Shown: one piece after another, positions 37,232-50,100 of the stretch | Layout of the letters: every line of letters starts with the position of its first letter | How positions within the stretch are numbered: the first letter of the stretch is position 1 | DNA from: Phoebastria nigripes | Taxonomy: Eukaryota > Chordata > Aves > Procellariiformes > Diomedeidae | Direction: 5' to 3' | Assembly: GCA_035582835.1 (NCBI GenBank) | Contig: JAYKAV010002919.1 | Span: forward strand, 408,605-472,604 | Length of the DNA stretch: 64,000 nt | Position numbers and translations under genes: made by a program | Notes under the pieces: model-generated | The model's database searches: none | Told to the model about the DNA's origin: nothing | Seen by the model: only the letters and a program-made list of their open reading frames with translations

Positions 37232-38743
37232 GCCAAAAAGGTGCAGAGACCCCACCAGCCCTGGGAAAGAAATGCCCACGGGTTTGAATATGATTAGCAA
37301 CCCCAGGCTGGCAGCGCATCCATGGCATTTATTGTTCCAGGGCACAAGAGCTCTTTAGGGAGAAAAGTTTTATGAAGTGCCTTTGCAGAGAGATTAGACT
37401 GTTTCCCTTCGTTGCTATTATACTCAGAGATAAAACTGGCGACGGCGGCCGATAGAGCATCTGACACTGCCTTTGTGTGCTCCAGGGCCCCTTCTGTTTA
37501 AAGCTGTTCCCAGCAGGGAAAGTGACCCCACAATTTACAAAAAGGACTTTCTCCAGATCAGCGACAGCCGGGCTGCGGCTCTGGGGCTGTCTCTGAGCAG
37601 TCAGCCTCGGGCCATGGCTCAGCCAGGGATGAGGGTGGGAGCAGTGATGCTAATAGCTGAACCCCAGGGGCAATCGTAACCATTTTGGGAATCCCTCCCT
37701 GGGAGTGGGGATGGATGCTCCAGGGAGATGGCTGCATCCTGTCCTGAAGGCACAGGGGGACATCGACAGCCTTGAGCATCCCCTAAGCCTAGAGATGAAC
37801 TTCCCTTAGCGAACACCCCCAACCCCATCACTTCCAATACTCTGCTTTCCGGACATTTACCATGACCACCCACCCCAGCATCCTCAGTGAAGGCACCAAG
37901 GGGAAGTACAGTTAGATGGGATCGTGTAGGAAAGCTATGGTTTAGTTATTAAACAGCAGCACATGGGGTGATGGAGCTGGGTAGCTCCAACTCGGTGCAT
38001 CAAAACATTTTCCTTAACTTTGCCACTAGCTTGCCAGCGACCCAGGACAAGTCGCTTCACCCATTTGGTTCTCTTCTGTAAAATGAGCACACGCTGGCCT
38101 CCTTCACTGAGATCTATTGTGAATCCCTGTTTGAGAGCTGGTTTTTTGGCTCCGCACAGAACGACGCTGTATTTTGCACATGCTTATGGAAAAAGCACAC
38201 ATCATCTTGGAGACACCTACCCCACAACATCAGTTCAACTCCAAGCCTCTGCAGCCACCGTAGAGACAGAAGGAAGGGAGATGAGACCAAAAGCAGCACT
38301 CCTGGAGAGCAGAGACCCGCCAGGAGCCACCGCACAGACAGACCTCTTGGCTGCCAGCGCCGTGCAAGATCTGTCTTGCTGCCACCCACCCCATTTCTCA
38401 TTTCATGGTTTTGCGATTAAAAGCAATTACAGTCTAGTCATATTCATGGATTCACAGGGCACCGTGAATGAATGCATCAAAGAGAGGGTTACACAGAAAA
38501 CGATCGCCAACTCAAAGCCACAACACTTCCAGTTGCGTTCCTCGCTTGCGACGGGGCGCACTGATGGGGAGCTTGGATGTCTGGAGAACAAAAGCGCTAC
38601 TCAAAGTATTCCTGCCTGACTTGAATCGCAGCCCTGACTGCTGATACAGTCTCAAATGCAGTAATTACTGCTGGCTTTGAAGACTAACTAACGTGTGCAG
38701 AGTGCACTTTCCACACCTATTTCACCCAAACGACAACGCTTAC

Positions 38744-38826
38744 CTCATCCTCNGCGTACCTGCTCTTCCAAAGCCCTTTGTAGTCCTGCCAGGGCAGCTC
38801 ATTACTGCGCTCAAATGCAGCTTCTT
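38744..38826 (-). CDS. Internal coding exon of an unidentified gene
   Basis: The best protein-coding evidence in the window. Read on the minus strand, a pyrimidine-rich acceptor TGTCTCTTGTTCCAG precedes an 83-bp open segment ending in GATGAG with a strong donor, GAG|GTAAGC. The first two bases complete a codon from the previous exon; 27 codons follow, so the exon starts in phase 1 and ends in phase 0. The peptide has a charged start (EAAFERS), a core NELPWQDYKGLWKSRY rich in Trp and Tyr, and an acidic end (EDE). One N falls in the third base of an Ala codon and does not alter it. Base choice and composition look coding, unlike the surrounding DNA. I do not recognise the family. The aromatic spacing faintly recalls alpha-helical F-box-like tails, but that is not a call. 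It could be a chance frame with good splice sites, though the combination is unusual. Confidence 0.5.
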
Positions 38827-39609
38827 CTGGAACAAGAGACAGTAAGTTTACGCAGGAGAGAATGCTAAATGAAAAAGGTTGCCCTGAATTACAGCTCACA
38901 TCACCATGAGAAAGCCTTTTATTTTTATTATTATTATTTCAACCCACTTGATGAGGGGAAATTAAAGGATTACGTTTCCAAATGGATGTCTATTGTGCAC
39001 ACCTCGTGCATGCCCAGCCCTGGCTGGTCCCTGATTTGCCACCCTGAAGGACCCTCCTCTCCCCTGTCTTTCCTCATCTCCTTTTCATCCAGACCATCTG
39101 CATGCTTTGTCAGTGCAACCCAAAGCCAAATCCAACCAAGTCCCTTGTTGGAGCTGAAGCGTTCTTGCCATTTTACTGTGGAAGTGGCAGATCTAGAGGA
39201 GTGCTATAAAACCAAGGTGGGCTTTCCCAACATCAGCCTTGCAGGACAGCAACCAGACTTAGAAATCCGCTCTGCTACCCCCAGCGACATCCCTGAGGCA
39301 ATAACGAAGGTAAACTAACTCTGAAGAGATAACATCAGAAAGCCCAAATAGCTCTGAGCTGGTGATGCAGAAGAGAAAGCACGTTTGCCCAAGGACATGC
39401 TCTAAAGATAACTTAAAGATGGTCTCGACCAAGTGGAGTTGAGCTGGANCACTGTGTCAACAGCAAATATAAGCTCTGCAGAGCAGCCGCACGGCACCGG
39501 CGAGCCGGAGCAGCGTTCCAGCAGCCTCTGCACAGCAGCACAGCCAAATCCCCCTTCCCAGAGCCTGGTTTGGGCCAGCTNATCGCCAGCACACTCTGCT
39601 TGTACTCAC
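38827..39609 (-). other. Putative intron between two candidate exons
   Basis: If both candidate exons are real, this 783-bp segment would be the intron between them. Its donor end reads GTGAGTAC and its acceptor end reads CTTGTTCCAG on the minus strand, and the phases match. The plus-strand open frame that covers most of it (149 codons) shows no domain and is considered fortuitous. Confidence 0.15.
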
Positions 39610-39653
39610 CCAGTACATGTTCAAACACACAAGGTGGCCCTAACAGACAAGCC
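39610..39653 (-). other. Weak candidate exon, phase-compatible with next
   Basis: On the minus strand a 44-bp open segment is bounded by TTATCTCACAG (acceptor) and TACTGG|GTGAGTAC (strong donor). Read in one frame it encodes a peptide ending CVFEHVL and leaves one G, which with the AA at the start of the 83-bp exon forms a Glu codon. The reading frame therefore continues without a stop across the junction. The segment is very short and the acceptor is only moderate, so chance is a real possibility. I do not recognise the peptide. Confidence 0.18.
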
Positions 39654-42600
39654 CTGTGAGATAAGGTTGCTCAATCATCCANAACAGAACAAATAAATTT
39701 GGTTATTTGGTCCTATAGGACCTNGAAGAGTCCCTTGCAAGAGGTTTGGCATCCATGCACCACAAATGCCACCAGAAAGGGAAGGGCAGGAGGTGACAAA
39801 GCAAAACACCAACCGCCAAAGCTGTTCTGTTGATCAGTTTCTGCATGCCTCACCCAGGCGTTGGTGAAGACNCGAGCTAGTGTCCACCGGCTCTATCTGC
39901 CAACAAGTCGACTCCTCCAGCTCAGCAGCAGACATACATTTCTGAGGGTTTTAGGCAGATTGGAGGCATTAGTACCCAGAAGCAAGAGCTCCTTTGCCAC
40001 ATGGGACCATATTCCCAAACCCTAGCGATGGACCCAACCATCTCAATCTAAGGAAGCTCTTGGGAAGGCAGTGGCCAGGCACGCAAGCCAGCTGTGCTCC
40101 GTAACCTCTGTGTGTTTGCATTTCTGTAGCATCAAAGCTGATATTTCACANGGGTGCTGGCATGTCATAAAAAGGAAGGAGGTTTTAAGACCAAATGCAC
40201 AGACGCTCTTTGCTCTGTTTAGCTCTCCAGTGGGGTTGGCACTAGGATCAGGCTTTGCTTTCTGCTTTTCCCCCAGAGAGAAGGAGCTGTGCTGGTGGAG
40301 ACCTGGCAAAGGGGAAACTGCAGCCTTTTACCACCAGCAGCGACCCTACTCAAGCCATGCCCTAAGGGAAGGAGAATTTTGGCATTTTGGTTAAAAAGAG
40401 AGAGCGTCACCACTGCCCACAGTCGAAACTGGCAGAGGAGCCGCAGCGCCCGCCTGGCACCAGCCTGAATGCGAGCTCCAACCACGAACAATGTTGTTTC
40501 TGTAAAGCACCGATAATGTGGGGGGAGACACAGGAACAAGACAATCCCTGCAATTATTTTAGACTTTTTCTGGCCCCACAGAGTCTTGATTAGGGAATTA
40601 ATCTGCAAGCATTTTCCTTACTCAGGCTGACGTCTGGCAGCACTGAGAAGTGCCCAAATGCTGCTTTGCACAAGCAGAGGCTGCACCAGCTGCCCTGAAT
40701 AGGTGCAACAGGTCTGCTACGTTGTGGTGTATTTTTCCTGCTGCCTGGCCAAACTTCATGAGTGACCCAATCCAGCAGCCTCATTTAAGATGATATCAGC
40801 TTATTTCCTCAGCTGCTTGTGCATGCATCTTGGATGCACAGCTACCTGTGGATAGTCCTGTTGCTTATTGCAGGGATTACAAATCAGCATAACCTACTCC
40901 AGATCCTCCTGGATTCAGACTCTCAACCCTCCAACTCCTCTAAACACGGTGGCCAGCTCCCCAGTGAAAATGGGGTTCAAAGCCACGCAAGTGAAGAGGT
41001 CAGCAGCAAGCCTGTTGCACTCTGCTTGCAAAACCCATAGATGCATCGAGGCAGTTATGCTTACAGAGAGCTGAGCCCCAGGAATCTGCAGGGCTCAAGT
41101 GTCCGCAGAGCGCACGTCACTATTTTCAAAAACAAAAAAAAAGGAAATTGGCGGAAAAGCCCATAACTCACTACTAAAAGGGAAAAGACTCCAAACAGGT
41201 TTCTTTATTATACTGGTACTTGTGGAGACGTTCAGACAGGCAGACCATCAACTCTCCACCGGTTATAAAGTAGTACAACAAAGCAGATGCTCTTTAATAT
41301 GATCATCTGTCCCCAGCATTAACAACTGTGCTGGCACGTTGAGCCAAATTACCAGAAGCGCTGCCGATCCACTCCATCTAGCAGTGCCCGACCCTACGTT
41401 TTGTAGTCCTCACTGATGTTTGCTTTTTAGAACATATTTAAAAAAAAAAAAAAATCTCCTAGTCCCCCAAACAGCAAGCACGCGCTATCTCATGCAGAGC
41501 TACATCAAGAAGAAAAATAGCTTTGAGGCACAACTTTGTTTAACATTTTAGAGACAGCACTTAAGCTATCAGAAGTCATCTTTGCTTGCTAAGCCCAGCG
41601 CCTTCTGAAACCAGCTCCTGTCCCTGCAGCTCTAATCCATGCCGACTGAAAAAGCCTTTGGGTGTCTATCAATACAATTTCAGCCTTAATTACAGAGCGC
41701 TATTAAGTAACACTATTGTTCTCAGAAAAAGCCTGTCGAGTTATTTATTAGGAAAGGATTTGGCAGATTGAGCCAAATTGCCAAACCTTTGATAAACTGA
41801 AACCTCATTTTCCCTGTGATCTCAGTGAAACAGATTTTTTTTTTTTTCCCCTTAATGCTTTGAAATCCGAAGTCTGAGTAGTTGTCACTAAGTGATGATG
41901 TCAAAGAGCTATTTTCCTGCCACTCAGAAAAACTAAAGTTTTGCTAGTCTTTGCAGTGAAAAATAATCTGGCCAAAGCAACAAGGTTGGCAACTTCTTTA
42001 TTTCGTGTGCACAGTAGGCAATACACTCGGATATCTTTCATCTCAGGGCACTATAAAAAGCATAATACATTGTCCCTGCTTTATGAGTTGGGGACCACAG
42101 AGAAAGGAACCAGAAGCCTTTTTCCCCCCTAAGGCGGCCCCTAGCTTTCTCAATTGCAATTTATTCTGATACACTTTTATGGTACACGACAACAGAGCTG
42201 CCCTTTGTCAGAGCCTCACCCTCCCAATAGGGTGCAAACCCCACGGAAAGCTTCGCCTGCAACTGCCACGAGCCAGGACCACGCGTGCCCCAGGAATTCT
42301 CCGATGTCTGATATGGAGTCACACTACAGCCTGGCGCGGATGCTAGCCCACTGCTTGCCACCACAAGCCCAGACCTGGCTAAACTCACATCAGGAGNGAG
42401 TCCCTCAGACCTGCCGCAACAAGGAACTGGCCCACAATGAGGACTTCTAGATGACATTGCAATCCAAATTGCTCCTGCTTTCACCAGCAGCACAGTGGCT
42501 GGAGACCAAATGCCACTTTGGTACCGCTAGGGAGGAGCTTTTCCAGCAGGACCACCAGTTTATTCCATCAGGACATGTAGCATTAAGTGACAACTCAACT

Positions 42601-44065
42601 TCCAGACCATTGCATTCTTTAAACGTTTTTAATTATAAACTTCCCCCCCCACAATCATTGTAGAAATATCTTTTCCACTCAGTGCTTGCTGGGATGATTA
42701 TTGCATTTCTAAATGACACAGAGATGACACTTGTGGTTGATCTAGTCAGCATCCCATGATGAACCTTCAAGTAACTGTCAGGAAGACAAGTGTTAATAGA
42801 TGGATTTCCCTTCCTACACCGCACTTCACAGGACAGTATCGACCCTGATGGGCTCGCTCTGTTTCCATACAAGGAGGTGCTTTTCACTGCCAACAGCTAA
42901 TTCCTAAGCAAATTCTTTTCAAATGTTAATTACAGTAGAACATGGTTGAATTTTACTGACCCCATCAAATTTGACAGGCAACTTCTCATCTTACCCAGAG
43001 CCACTTAAAAGGAAAATAAAGTTGAATATATCTTCAGGCTAAAATATTTGTTAGTCTAAAAACCTGCAAGCTTCAACCATAACCTTGCAATTTCCCTTGT
43101 ATGTATTTATGCTGATAACAGGTTCAGGACAGTAATTACTGGGCTTGTAAATACAAGCAAATATCAGGTCTCAGGGCCAAAGGCCAAAACAAGAGTGTGT
43201 CTGGTGTTCAGGAAGACTGGTAACTTGTTACTCAATGACACACAGACAAAAGAGATTTTCTTCCTAGATCAAGGCAAAGTACAAGACAAGAAGTTGCTTG
43301 AAGATCAGGCAGTAATNTTTTTAAGAGTGGGCTCTTGGAGTCGATCCCTCCTCTTTACTCCCTTCAGGAGCAGAAGACCTGCAGGTTCCTTCCCACCGGA
43401 TAGCAGCAAGGACCTGTGATATTTATTCTTCCTGACCGGTTTCTTCCGAGCCTTACCCATCCTTGTGTACCTCCAGCTGTTTGGCCACACAGGAAAGNTG
43501 CCTTCCCCTGGAGGCAGCTTTCCCATTTCCAGCTGATGGGCTGACCATAGCGTTTGGTCACTGGAGGGGCCAAGCTTTTGACCCACAGCAAGGATCAGAC
43601 AGAGCACCCTTTTTTTTGTTTGTTTTGTTTGTTTGTTGTGTGTGGTGTTTGTGTTTTGTTTTTTTTTTTTTTTTAAAAAAAAAACAAACTTGCCCTCCAG
43701 TCACCTGCCCATTTATCACCACCATCCCACTGAGCTGCAAAGCCTCAATAAGGCAAATCCTGCAGGAAACATGAGTGGGATAACTGGGAAGTGAGTGCCA
43801 TGGATGAGAGCCAGGTTGTGCAACTCTTCTTTATGGAAGTCCTCCTGCGATGATTCACAAGATCTCACTGTGGCNGAGGATTACAGAACAGGAAGGATGG
43901 AGAAGTTCAGTACCACTAGGACTAGAGGTGCATAGCATCCCATTTCCAGACCTGAATGAGTTCAGAGCAGGAACAAGACACCGAGATGTTCATCCCCGTT
44001 TGGAAGATGTGACCTAGGAACACNCCAGCTTCTGCCATCTAGAGCCTGCATCAAGGATTTGCAGT
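39654..44065. other. Non-coding DNA, no gene recognised
   Basis: Unique sequence with no convincing exon. A15 occurs at 41440-41454 and T12 near 41837. The segment at about 41.69-41.78 kb is AT-rich. A low-complexity T/G tract with a T-to-A hairpin is listed separately. A possible 73-bp minus-strand segment at about 40.62-40.70 kb has a GTAAGG donor, but its phase does not fit the neighbouring candidates and it is not called. Confidence 0.5.
43610..43684 (+). repeat. T/G-rich simple tract ending T16-A10
   Basis: About 50 bp of TTTG and TGTG-type simple sequence lead into T16 (43659-43674) directly followed by A10 (43675-43684). The T-A junction is a perfect inverted repeat of at least 10 bp that can form a hairpin in either strand. 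No transposable element was recognised. Confidence 0.9.
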
Positions 44066-44168
44066 TTGCAGCCAGAAGGTACAGCCTCTATGTAACTGGG
44101 GAGGTCTATAACCTACACCACAACAGGCTGGACCTAACGGTTCTTCTGACATTAAAATCTATGAAACA
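44066..44168 (+). repeat. Ancient CR1-like 3' end
   Basis: The segment ends with GAGGTCTATAACCTACACC, then GGCTGGACCTAACGGTTC and TTAAAATCTATGAAAC. This matches, with drift, the 3' ends of old amniote CR1/L3 subfamilies, whose tails read like a GGTCCTTCTGGCCTTAAA block followed by a CTATGAA repeat. It is more diverged than the three clear CR1 copies and probably predates bird diversification. Boundaries and subfamily are uncertain. Confidence 0.42.
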
Positions 44169-47100
44169 GCCCCAGGGAGACAGTGGGTGCACCAGGGACA
44201 CTTCAGCACTTCACGTAAATAGGACAAGAAATATCTCACAGCCCAACAGCAGTGGGTGGCCCAGGTCCAAACCAGTCCAGGCGCGCCAGCCCATGCCCTT
44301 CCCACCCCACTGGTCACACACACAGCCCTCCCACCACAACCCACAGCACGGCCCAACGAAGCCAGAAGTTTCTCCAGGGGTTCACCCACATGCATCCATA
44401 TTTGACACACTTCAGCATGTAGGAGGAGAGTGCCAGAATTTCCCCCCTTCTTTTTTCCATCTTTGGAACAAGCTGCTCTGCGCAACTGCCCCTAAACCAC
44501 CCGATGTCCCTGATGCTCAGAGCACCCCACGCTCTCTGGCTGCCTCCAAACCCCCTCCCGTGCCTCGGGGTGCCAGATCAAACACAAAAATCTCAACTGT
44601 AGACATGCCCTGTGCTTAACCCACATCTTCTCCCTTTCCACTGGAGAAAGCTCTCTGCTGCTCCCTCTGAAGCACTACCCCCGTTATTTTGACAGATGTA
44701 ATACAAGCCTGCTCCAATAAATCTTACTCAAACTGGCCTCGCAGCTGAAACGCAGTAGCTGCATGACATACTTCAATGGAAACAATTAATGGTTGACAAA
44801 CATTTAAAACCAAACAGGACATGGTATCACTGTAAACAGCTTCTCACATCTGGTCATTGCTGCCCCACAGGCATTCACGTGAGGTCAACTACGAGCTGCT
44901 GCCCTGTTCGAGGGGCTCTCCCTCCCTGCGAGCAGCACAGGGCAGCTCATTCCTGCTGCCATCCATCCCCACTCCTCTTTGCTCCCAGCTTCTGGGAGAA
45001 GAGTTGCAGGAATTGAGGTCACATCATGGGACAGCAGTGCAGATGGACACCGTGACAGGCAGAGGTGGCTCAGATGACACAGCCACCACCTTCTCCAATG
45101 AGCTTGAGAAGCTCCAATGCTTTTCCAATGAGTTATATTTCGAAGCGGGAAACTGCCATGAATCTCATGATGTTGGTTAAGCCTGATGCCACCTTGTCAA
45201 CCCATCCCCAGCACAGCCAACCCACCACCACAGGGATGGGGTTCACCATGTCCCCACCAGTATAACCAGCCCAAAGCCAGTCTCCCCAGGGACACCCTGG
45301 GGAAATGAGACAGAGGTTTTGGACACATCTAATGGCTTTGCCTGCCATTATGCTGGGGGAAGCAGCGAAGTATTTTCCAGGAAGATCCAGAGAACAAACA
45401 GATTTTAAGCAGGACCCTATTAGCCAGACCCATTTCCCCATCACCTCTCAAAGAAGCCAGCCCTCAGCCTTGTTCCTGTTCCTAGGTTCTCTCCTAAGAT
45501 TTCCTAGCCAAACCAGGGCAAGTTTCTTGTGTTCTGAGCACTGAAGGAAAGCCCTCGCCCCCTGCACCACGCTTGCATTCATGGCTCCGGAGTAAGCACA
45601 GTGACACTATTTCCTCAACACATTTTTTTCAGCTTCACATGTGGAACAAATTAGCAGCCACATCCACCCCACACATGCTCCTTGCTCCTTTGGGTGTTTT
45701 CCACAAGCTCCTGATGGTTAGCAGCGGCTGGATGCGACTTTTTGTTCCCTCCTCTGTTACGCTACAAAACCTGAGCTACCCTTCCAAATAAAGACAAGCA
45801 GGGATGCTCCGTTTCTCCGACATAGAAACGCTTGTGGGCGTTTTCTCCCCAGGCTCCCTTTGATCCGAGTTGGGATCCAACCCCTCCAGCACACTGATCC
45901 TGCAGTGGTTTTTTTTTTTTTTTTTTAGACAGTGACAAAGACCCAGACCTCAAACTCTGCCTAAGTGCAGCGCCTGTCCCCCAAGCAAAGGGACAAGCTC
46001 TGCTGTGGGTCACATTGATGCACCCACCACGGGAAGGGGGGGAAGCTGGCAGGGTGAGGAGGTAGAGCCTCAAACCCATGGTCCTGCCTCTGCCTACACC
46101 CAGTTTAATCCCTGGGTGTCACTTGGCATTTTGTACTAGCACAGAGGAGAAATAGTTATCAGCATAGAAAGGCAGGATCCTGGGAGAGCAATTACTCCAG
46201 CTTCCTGCACAAGTTAATCAAAGTCCTAACTCCTGTTTTGCATCCACAACAACTTTTCTTACTTCTCCCTTTTTCGTTGGGATTTAAGTCTTTGTCTTTA
46301 CTATACTTTGATTTCTTCTCATTTACCAGACCTTTGTATTAGCCTTTCCTCAGCTTTGGCTTCTCCCTTTGCTTCCCTGAGTCTGTACTTTAATTTTTTA
46401 CCCCTTTTTATGCTTTGGGGTTTGTCATCTTTCCCGTCTCTGCTGATGCACCTTTCCTCCTTGCCACGAGTCCTTTGAAGTGTCTTGTTCTTCCCTGAAG
46501 CAGGAGAAATCTCACCCAGATCCCACACATTTCCACTTCCAGATGGAGTGGCCGTGGGTAACACGCTCCCACATTTGTTTAAACCCCAGGGCTGGAGCAG
46601 TGCTGGTGGCCGTGCACAGCCCTGAGGGCTCCCAGCCACTTCGAGCCTTGTCTGGGACAACCCTCCTTCTCCCTCCCAAAAAATCAGAAGAGATGCATTT
46701 GAAGGTCTCAGCTACCCACAGAGAAGCAAAGTCGCTCTTGGTGGTATTAAGGTGGTGCATGGAGCATCAAGGCACGTAGCTACCAAGGACCGATGCTCTC
46801 CCAGTACGGCCACACCTTGGACAGAAAGGTCCGGCTCTCCTGCTCCACAGGACACAGCTTTGGCCATGCTAGGTACGTTTTCAACTCTCAATTCAATCTC
46901 TGGCCCTAGGCTACTGGAAACAAACCCGCAGTAAGTGGTTTTTGCAAAAGCAGCCAAAAGCATCTGACAGGCATTATCTTTCAGCCCAAATCTTAAGCTG
47001 CAATTATCTTCGTCAGTCAGGTTTCTCCTGATGACCAGCAGAGCCCGAGCAAAGCTGCTGATCCCACAGGTAAAACCAAAGCCCAGAAACATTCCTCTCC

Positions 47101-50100
47101 CAAAGGAAAAAGCACCAGCTTTTGTGAAATGAAGATTTTTTTTCCCCCAGCGTATCAGCGTTTTGAAACCCTACTCTGAGCAGTTCTCCATTTCAAAGGC
47201 TGGTGTGCTGACAGCTGTCACGGCCGGTGGAATCTCACCAGCTCCCAGGGTCTGCGGCACAGCTAGAATCAGGGTTTCTATCTCGCCCCGTTTTATAAAC
47301 AAGAATTTAAACCGTCTGCAAAGTTAACAACTGTGCGCTAATGGCAAGTTGCAAAACAGGTTCCCCTTTTATCTCCAAAGCTTCTGGTCTCAATGCGAGT
47401 CATTGAAAGCATCACCAGAGCTTCACACAAGCATGTGCGGGCAGAGTTTTAGACATATACTCAAAATAGGGCTACTATGAACATCAATTTTTCTAGACCT
47501 ACTTCTTGCTTGCTTCCTGTGCTGGCTATCCCAGCACAGACAAGGGTAGAAGCTTGCTTTTTCCACCAGAAAAAGTCTGCCCAGCGACTCCTCTGCACAT
47601 CTTCCAGCCGCGCAGCCTCAGCTTTGCTGTTATCTCTCCATGGGCAAATTCAAGCCAACATTTGGAGGCATTGGGCAGTCGGTGCTTTGCCTTCTGATCC
47701 TCCACAAAGTCTAGTTTTCAGGCAGTCCCAGCCCACACCAGCTAACATCCAAGCTCCTTCCAGGGCCCACAGGACAACAGATTAAATCAGCAGCCATTCC
47801 CACTCCCATTCCCCTTCCCTACCCATCCCTCCCCTCCAGGCAGAGATTTGAGCAGAGCCTCGATCCATGGTTTCAATCAAATCACGCACACCAGGGGACA
47901 GCACCTGCTTAAATCAATTCCAAAACTGTTTTAAATAAGTTATTACAACTTGTGCACAGAGATGTGGCTTGGAAATTGGACTTTTGGCTTTATGACAGGA
48001 AGAGGGAAGGCAGAACCATGAGATGCATTTTTTTTAATGCTTGATAGGAACAAATTTGGGAGTGGTTTATCAGGCATATGCACGGCACGTGGCCTCTCGG
48101 GTACGTACGTTTTTCTCACGGCTGAATCCTTTATTGAGGTTTTTGTTTTGGACTGTGCAGCCTTTGAAGCTGCCAGCTGAGGCTGCTCAGCAGGAGGATG
48201 TGTTCAGGACCCAGAACCTGGGGGAGCTTAACCCACTTTGTCAGAGAAACCCACATCACAGGCATCCCAAATGCCACTTCCATCATCTCATAATCCTCCA
48301 GTGCAGGATGCTGTGGCCATTAACGCGGGGATAGTCCCACTCGTGCAGGAGGTTTATCTCTAGCCTCTTGGGGTCTTTATCCAAGCTTCTCCACAGAGAG
48401 AAGGTTCTCCTCGAGTTCATTTCTAAAGGGTTTTTTGAATGTTGACCACAACTGAAACAGGTCAATAACTCCCCAGACTTATTCTAGCTGTTTCAAGTGT
48501 CCAGGCTGCTGCTTAAAACTCATTATGGCTTCAAGCTGAAAACAGGAAAACTCCCAGAAATCTGTATTTCTAATAAATAATTCCACTGTGGAGCTCTCTT
48601 CTCGCAGCCCCTGGTTGGCCTTTCTGGATTAGCACCTGGGAGGAGATATCTTTTACATCAAGCTGCAGCTCAGTTGTTCACATTCATATGACCACAAACG
48701 CCAACCTTCACCCCAGCATCTTTATTTTCCATGAGGAATCATAAACCCTCCTAGAAAGCAGGGTTCATAGCAGGGTGCTGCTCTGAGCATGGGAAGAGGA
48801 TGCTGCTGGGCTTTCGGTCCCAGACCTGTTGCAAGAGGAGGTGGCTGCCTTCTTCCATCCCTTCTGTCAAAAGGTAACATTGCTTTGCTTTTTGACATCG
48901 CAGCCTTTCTGTACAAATAAATCTTGGTTTAAACACTGCTGCAATGTTATGTAAACAGCTTCCAAGAGAAACAGCATGTTTTCACTGTTGATTATATCTG
49001 AGCTGCTTGTACACATGGGCAAGCTCTTAAGAACTGCAGAGATTTGCAGCCTTAAATGGCCCAGACTTTTCCTGTCAAGCCCACTAGCCTCAGTGAAGTT
49101 ACTCCAGGGATGACTTTGGTCCAAGAAAAAACACTTTAGAAGGAATGCTTCACAGTGAGGCAAAGCTCAAAGCCATTGGTAAGGCTTTTGGGACACCACT
49201 AAAATTAGGATTATCAAAGGAGAAGTCAGACAGTATCATTTTAGCAGAGGTTGGTTCAGGCTGTCCCCAGGCACAGACCAGTGCTGATGTGCTGGTTGCT
49301 TGGCTATGTGTAAGCTCACGGGCTTTCCTGGCAGTGCTGTGGACATAACCCAGTCCTAACGCTGCTGCCCATCACTCCAGCCACGAGTGGGACATCATTA
49401 CCTTTTCCTTGCAAAAATCCACCAGCCATTGCCTGGTTTGTGGTTCAGCTCCAGCTGAGCCTCCAGCCAGTCTCAAACACCGCCAGCGTTGTCTCAGGCT
49501 GGCCCATGTCCCCAGGACGCTGGCTGGCCCCTCTCCACCACAGTTTGCACAGCTGCAGTTTTCCTCAAGGTTTCACAAAAGCTTTCCAGCAACATCTGGA
49601 TGTGTCGATTACACAATACGATATATTGATGCACTTAACATCTTCACACCCTTCATCAGGGCATGTGAAAAAAAAAACGTATAAGAAAAGCCAGATTTAT
49701 TTCTCCAAAATCATCTCTGCACAGAACTTCTCAACCCAGACAGAAAACAAAGAACATTTACCCCAGCTGGACTCCAGCTACATTTGCATGCAGATATTTT
49801 AAATCCCACCCCATAGTGGAAACCAGCAGCACTATTACCAGTTAGCTCCACTATAGCACAGACATACTGGCTGTGGTTCAGCAGCTGGAGAGTCCCCTTG
49901 CCCCAAGCCAAGCTACAGCCAGACCCAGCTGCCAATGTCACGGCTGCACAAACATCTGCAAGTCATGCCTGTTCACCAGTGCGACATCTACGCATCAACT
50001 TCCAAAACTCCTTTGGATGAGAAACCATCTCACACAGCACGAGGCACTGGCATCCTCAGCCTGCTCATCCATAGCTGCTGGTCCCTGCCTGCATCCCGTG

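Larger units (their letters stand above)
30666..38743. other. Mostly unique non-coding DNA with homopolymers
   Basis: Apart from the homopolymers and CpG patch listed separately, no gene was recognised. The plus strand is often A/C-rich here (for example around 34.8 kb), which would fit transcription of the minus strand. A plus-strand open segment at about 35.94-36.14 kb is flanked by CTGCAG and ACAGgtgtgt, but its protein is unfamiliar and the acceptor is poor, so it is not called. Frames up to about 199 codons (38.02-38.62 kb) look like chance frames. Confidence 0.45.

Noticed and set aside
38020..38619. 199-codon plus-strand frame
   Set aside because: Composition looks random, no splice or start context, and no recognisable motif.
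39100..39312. Plus-strand open segment ending CGAAGgtaaac
   Set aside because: It lies inside the putative minus-strand intron, has no clear acceptor and no recognisable peptide.
40621..40700. Minus-strand segment with GTAAGG donor
   Set aside because: The open frame ends in a phase that does not fit the neighbouring candidate exons, and the acceptor is weak.
44033..44045. CTCF-like TGCCATCTAGAGC on the minus strand
   Set aside because: Mismatches in the first core positions make it unconvincing.
44059..44619. 186-codon plus-strand frame
   Set aside because: Its start lies over the ancient CR1-like tail and the rest is proline-rich translation of C/A-rich DNA.
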